A stretch of DNA of 16,082 nt, taken from Thermoleophilaceae bacterium. Its GTDB lineage: Bacteria; Actinomycetota; Thermoleophilia; Solirubrobacterales; Thermoleophilaceae. Both the position numbers and the translations under genes were made by a program. Location: contig JACCUC010000334.1 in NCBI GenBank assembly GCA_013812065.1, forward strand, positions 1 to 16,082, written 5' to 3'. The notes beneath the pieces were generated by a model. The model ran no database searches, was not told the origin of the DNA, and was given only the letters and a program-made list of their open reading frames with translations. Position 1 is the first letter of the stretch. Each line of letters starts with the position of its first letter. Positions 14,629 through 16,082 of this stretch are shown here, piece after piece.

Positions 14629-14669
14629 GGCGGGAAGGTTAGGTGTTGGGGCGTGATATCCGTAACCGC

Positions 14670-15092
14670 ATGACCGGCTGGTCCATCCGTGAGGGAAATC
14701 GCGACGACATACCGGCGCTGCTCGAGCTGTGGAGGATCGCCGGAAGCGTTCCCACGCCGAGCGACCACAGCGATTCGCTCGCGACCCTCGTCGAGCACGA
14801 TCCCCGAGCACTCCTCGTCGCGGAGTCGGACGGGACGCTCGTCGGCTCGATCATCGCCGCCTGGGACGGTTGGCGCGGGAGCTTTCATCGGCTGGCCGTG
14901 CAGCGGGGGTGTCGCCGCCGTGGGCTCGCCACCGAGCTCGTGCGGATCGGGGAAGCCCGCTTACGGGACCGGGGAGCCGTTCGGCTGGCCGCGATCGTGG
15001 CCAGGGACGAAGAGGCCGCGCTCGAGTTCTGGGCGGCGCAGGGCTACCGGTTCCAGCCCGATCACCTGCGGTTCACCTCGGACCGCGGCTGA
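14670..15092 (+). CDS. GNAT family N-acetyltransferase
   Basis: The 140-residue protein is a single GNAT domain that would transfer acetyl from acetyl-CoA to an amine. The N-terminal WSIREGNRDDIPALLELW is the usual first strand and helix, LLVAESDGTLVGSIIAAWDG forms the central strands, and RLAVQRGCRRRGLATELVR is motif A with the acetyl-CoA pyrophosphate loop (Q-R-G-C-R-R-R-G-L-A). The C-terminal EEAALEFWAAQGYRF is motif B. The ATG at 14670 is chosen; GTG 14643 and TTG 14646 in frame are possible. No Shine-Dalgarno is seen, so it may be leaderless. It runs opposite to both neighbours: divergent from proB by 41 bases and convergent with obgE with 4 bases between stops. The substrate is unknown. 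Confidence 0.9.
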   Translation: MTGWSIREGNRDDIPALLELWRIAGSVPTPSDHSDSLATLVEHDPRALLVAESDGTLVGSIIAAWDGWRGSFHRLAVQRGCRRRGLATELVRIGEARLRDRGAVRLAAIVARDEEAALEFWAAQGYRFQPDHLRFTSDRG

Positions 15093-15096
15093 CGAT

Positions 15097-16082
15097 TCAG
15101 CGCAGCGGCGCGCCGGGGTCGAGCTCGAAGACCGTGCCCGCGATCTCGACGTCGTCGCCCCGCTCGAAGCCCGCGCCCTCGAGCGCGCGGATCACGCCCA
15201 TCCCGCGCAGGCGCTCCTCGAGGTAACGAAGGGCGTCGGGGTTCTCGAGGTCGTGCCGGGCGAGCAGGCGCTCTACCCCCGGCCCGGTGACCCGGAAGGC
15301 CCCCTCGCCCTTCGCCTCGACGCTGAACGACTCCCCCCGATCCGGGCGGTAGACGCGGTGGGCGGCGGGTGTCTCGGCGCCGGGCAGGGCCGCGCTCGGC
15401 GGCGGCTCGGCCGGCACGGCGCGCAGGATGGCGCTCGCCAGCTCCTCAAGCCCGCTCCCCGTCGCGGCGGAGGTCACGACGACGTCCAGCGCCGCTTCCC
15501 CGAGCCGCTCCCGCCAGGCCGCCGCGGCGGCGCGGGCGTCCTCCTCGGGGACGAGGTCGGCCTTGGACAGGCAGAGGACTCGCGGGAATCGCTCGAGCCC
15601 CGCCGCGTGGCCCGCGAGCTCGGCTTCGACGGTGGCGTGGTTGGCCACCGGGTCCGAGCCGTCGACCGGCGCGAGGTCGAGCACGTGCACGAGCAGCCGG
15701 GTGCGCTCGACGTGGGCGAGGAAGTCGTGGCCCAGGCCGGCGCCCTCGTGGGCGCCCTCGATCAGGCCGGGGATGTCGGCGACGACTAGCTGGCCCTGCT
15801 CGTCCCCGAGCACGCCGAGCACGGGCTCGAGCGTGGTGAACGGGTAGTCGGCGACACGCGGCCGAGCACGCGTGAGGCGCGCGAGCAGCGAGGACTTGCC
15901 GGCATTCGGAAGCCCGACGAGGCCCGCGTCGGCGAGCAGCTTGAGCCGCAGCTCGACCCAGCCCTCCTCGCCGGGCAGTCCGCGCTCGGCGAAGCGCGGC
16001 GCCTGGCGCGTGGGCGTGGTGAAGTGGCGGTTGCCCCGCCCCCCGAGGCCGGAACGGGCCACGACCGCGCGCTGACCGGGGC
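15097..16082 (-). CDS. obgE: GTPase Obg/CgtA, N-terminus outside the window (partial)
   Basis: Obg is an essential GTPase in large-ribosomal-subunit assembly and stringent control. The visible part starts in the end of the glycine-rich Obg fold (GGRGNRHFTTPTRQAP), then has the G domain: Walker A GLPNAGKSS, switch I DYPFTTLEP, G3 DIPGLIEGAHEGAGLG, G4 as SKADL instead of NKxD, and G5 TSAATGSG. It ends with an Obg C-terminal (OCT) domain, recognisable in VEAKGEGAFRVTGPGVERLL, YLEERLRGMGVIRAL and VEIAGTVFELDPG. The OCT domain is characteristic of Gram-positive and actinobacterial Obg. The frame is open to the window edge, so the true start is further right. The stop is 4 bases from the convergent acetyltransferase stop, leaving no room for a terminator between them. 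Confidence 0.96.
   Translation of the reverse strand, partial: PGQRAVVARSGLGGRGNRHFTTPTRQAPRFAERGLPGEEGWVELRLKLLADAGLVGLPNAGKSSLLARLTRARPRVADYPFTTLEPVLGVLGDEQGQLVVADIPGLIEGAHEGAGLGHDFLAHVERTRLLVHVLDLAPVDGSDPVANHATVEAELAGHAAGLERFPRVLCLSKADLVPEEDARAAAAAWRERLGEAALDVVVTSAATGSGLEELASAILRAVPAEPPPSAALPGAETPAAHRVYRPDRGESFSVEAKGEGAFRVTGPGVERLLARHDLENPDALRYLEERLRGMGVIRALEGAGFERGDDVEIAGTVFELDPGAPLR

Noticed and set aside
1..16082. CRISPR arrays, IS elements or integrases
   Set aside because: No regularly spaced repeats, terminal inverted repeats with a transposase, or recombinase motifs were seen by eye.

Overview
The window is very GC-rich DNA with GTG and TTG starts alongside ATG. The order obgE – proB – proA – nadD – rsfS – leuS – (comEA) on one strand is the conserved housekeeping cluster of Actinomycetota. 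The extra genes and sequence style would fit a Thermoleophilia/Solirubrobacterales-like lineage, but that placement is inference. Most genes are on the minus strand, so the biological order runs from the right edge to the left.

Right part (16082 to 13534): the C-terminal two thirds of the ribosome-assembly GTPase Obg, a plus-strand GNAT acetyltransferase, then glutamate 5-kinase (proB). Between proB and proA (about 13533 to 9927) lies an accessory insert. It holds a plus-strand type IIG restriction-modification gene with an N-terminal PD-(D/E)xK nuclease, an N6-adenine methylase core and a target-recognition region, broken by a one-base frameshift near 12480. It also holds a small minus-strand unknown gene whose reading frame appears broken at a run of six G (13258-13263). 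Then come proA, nadD (TTG start) and rsfS, closely packed; proB and proA give the first two steps of proline synthesis, nadD serves NAD synthesis and rsfS silences ribosomes.

Middle (7583 to 6876): one open frame codes for a PD-(D/E)xK endonuclease-like domain, runs through a complete tRNA-Ala(GGC) gene on the same strand, and continues into a Phd-type antitoxin-like segment with no start codon of its own. This is the most unusual structure in the window. About 215 bases without a recognisable gene separate it from leuS.

Left part (6660 to 1): leucyl-tRNA synthetase, then a carotenoid pair crtI–crtB (overlapping genes), a LOG/TIGR00725-like nucleotide-binding protein, acylphosphatase, a class I O-methyltransferase, and the first 54 codons of a protein with one N-terminal membrane helix that by position is probably ComEA. 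Thus translation, amino-acid and NAD genes form the backbone, with carotenoid genes, an RM insert and a tRNA-linked nuclease/antitoxin unit as accessory insertions. No CRISPR array, IS element or rRNA was seen.
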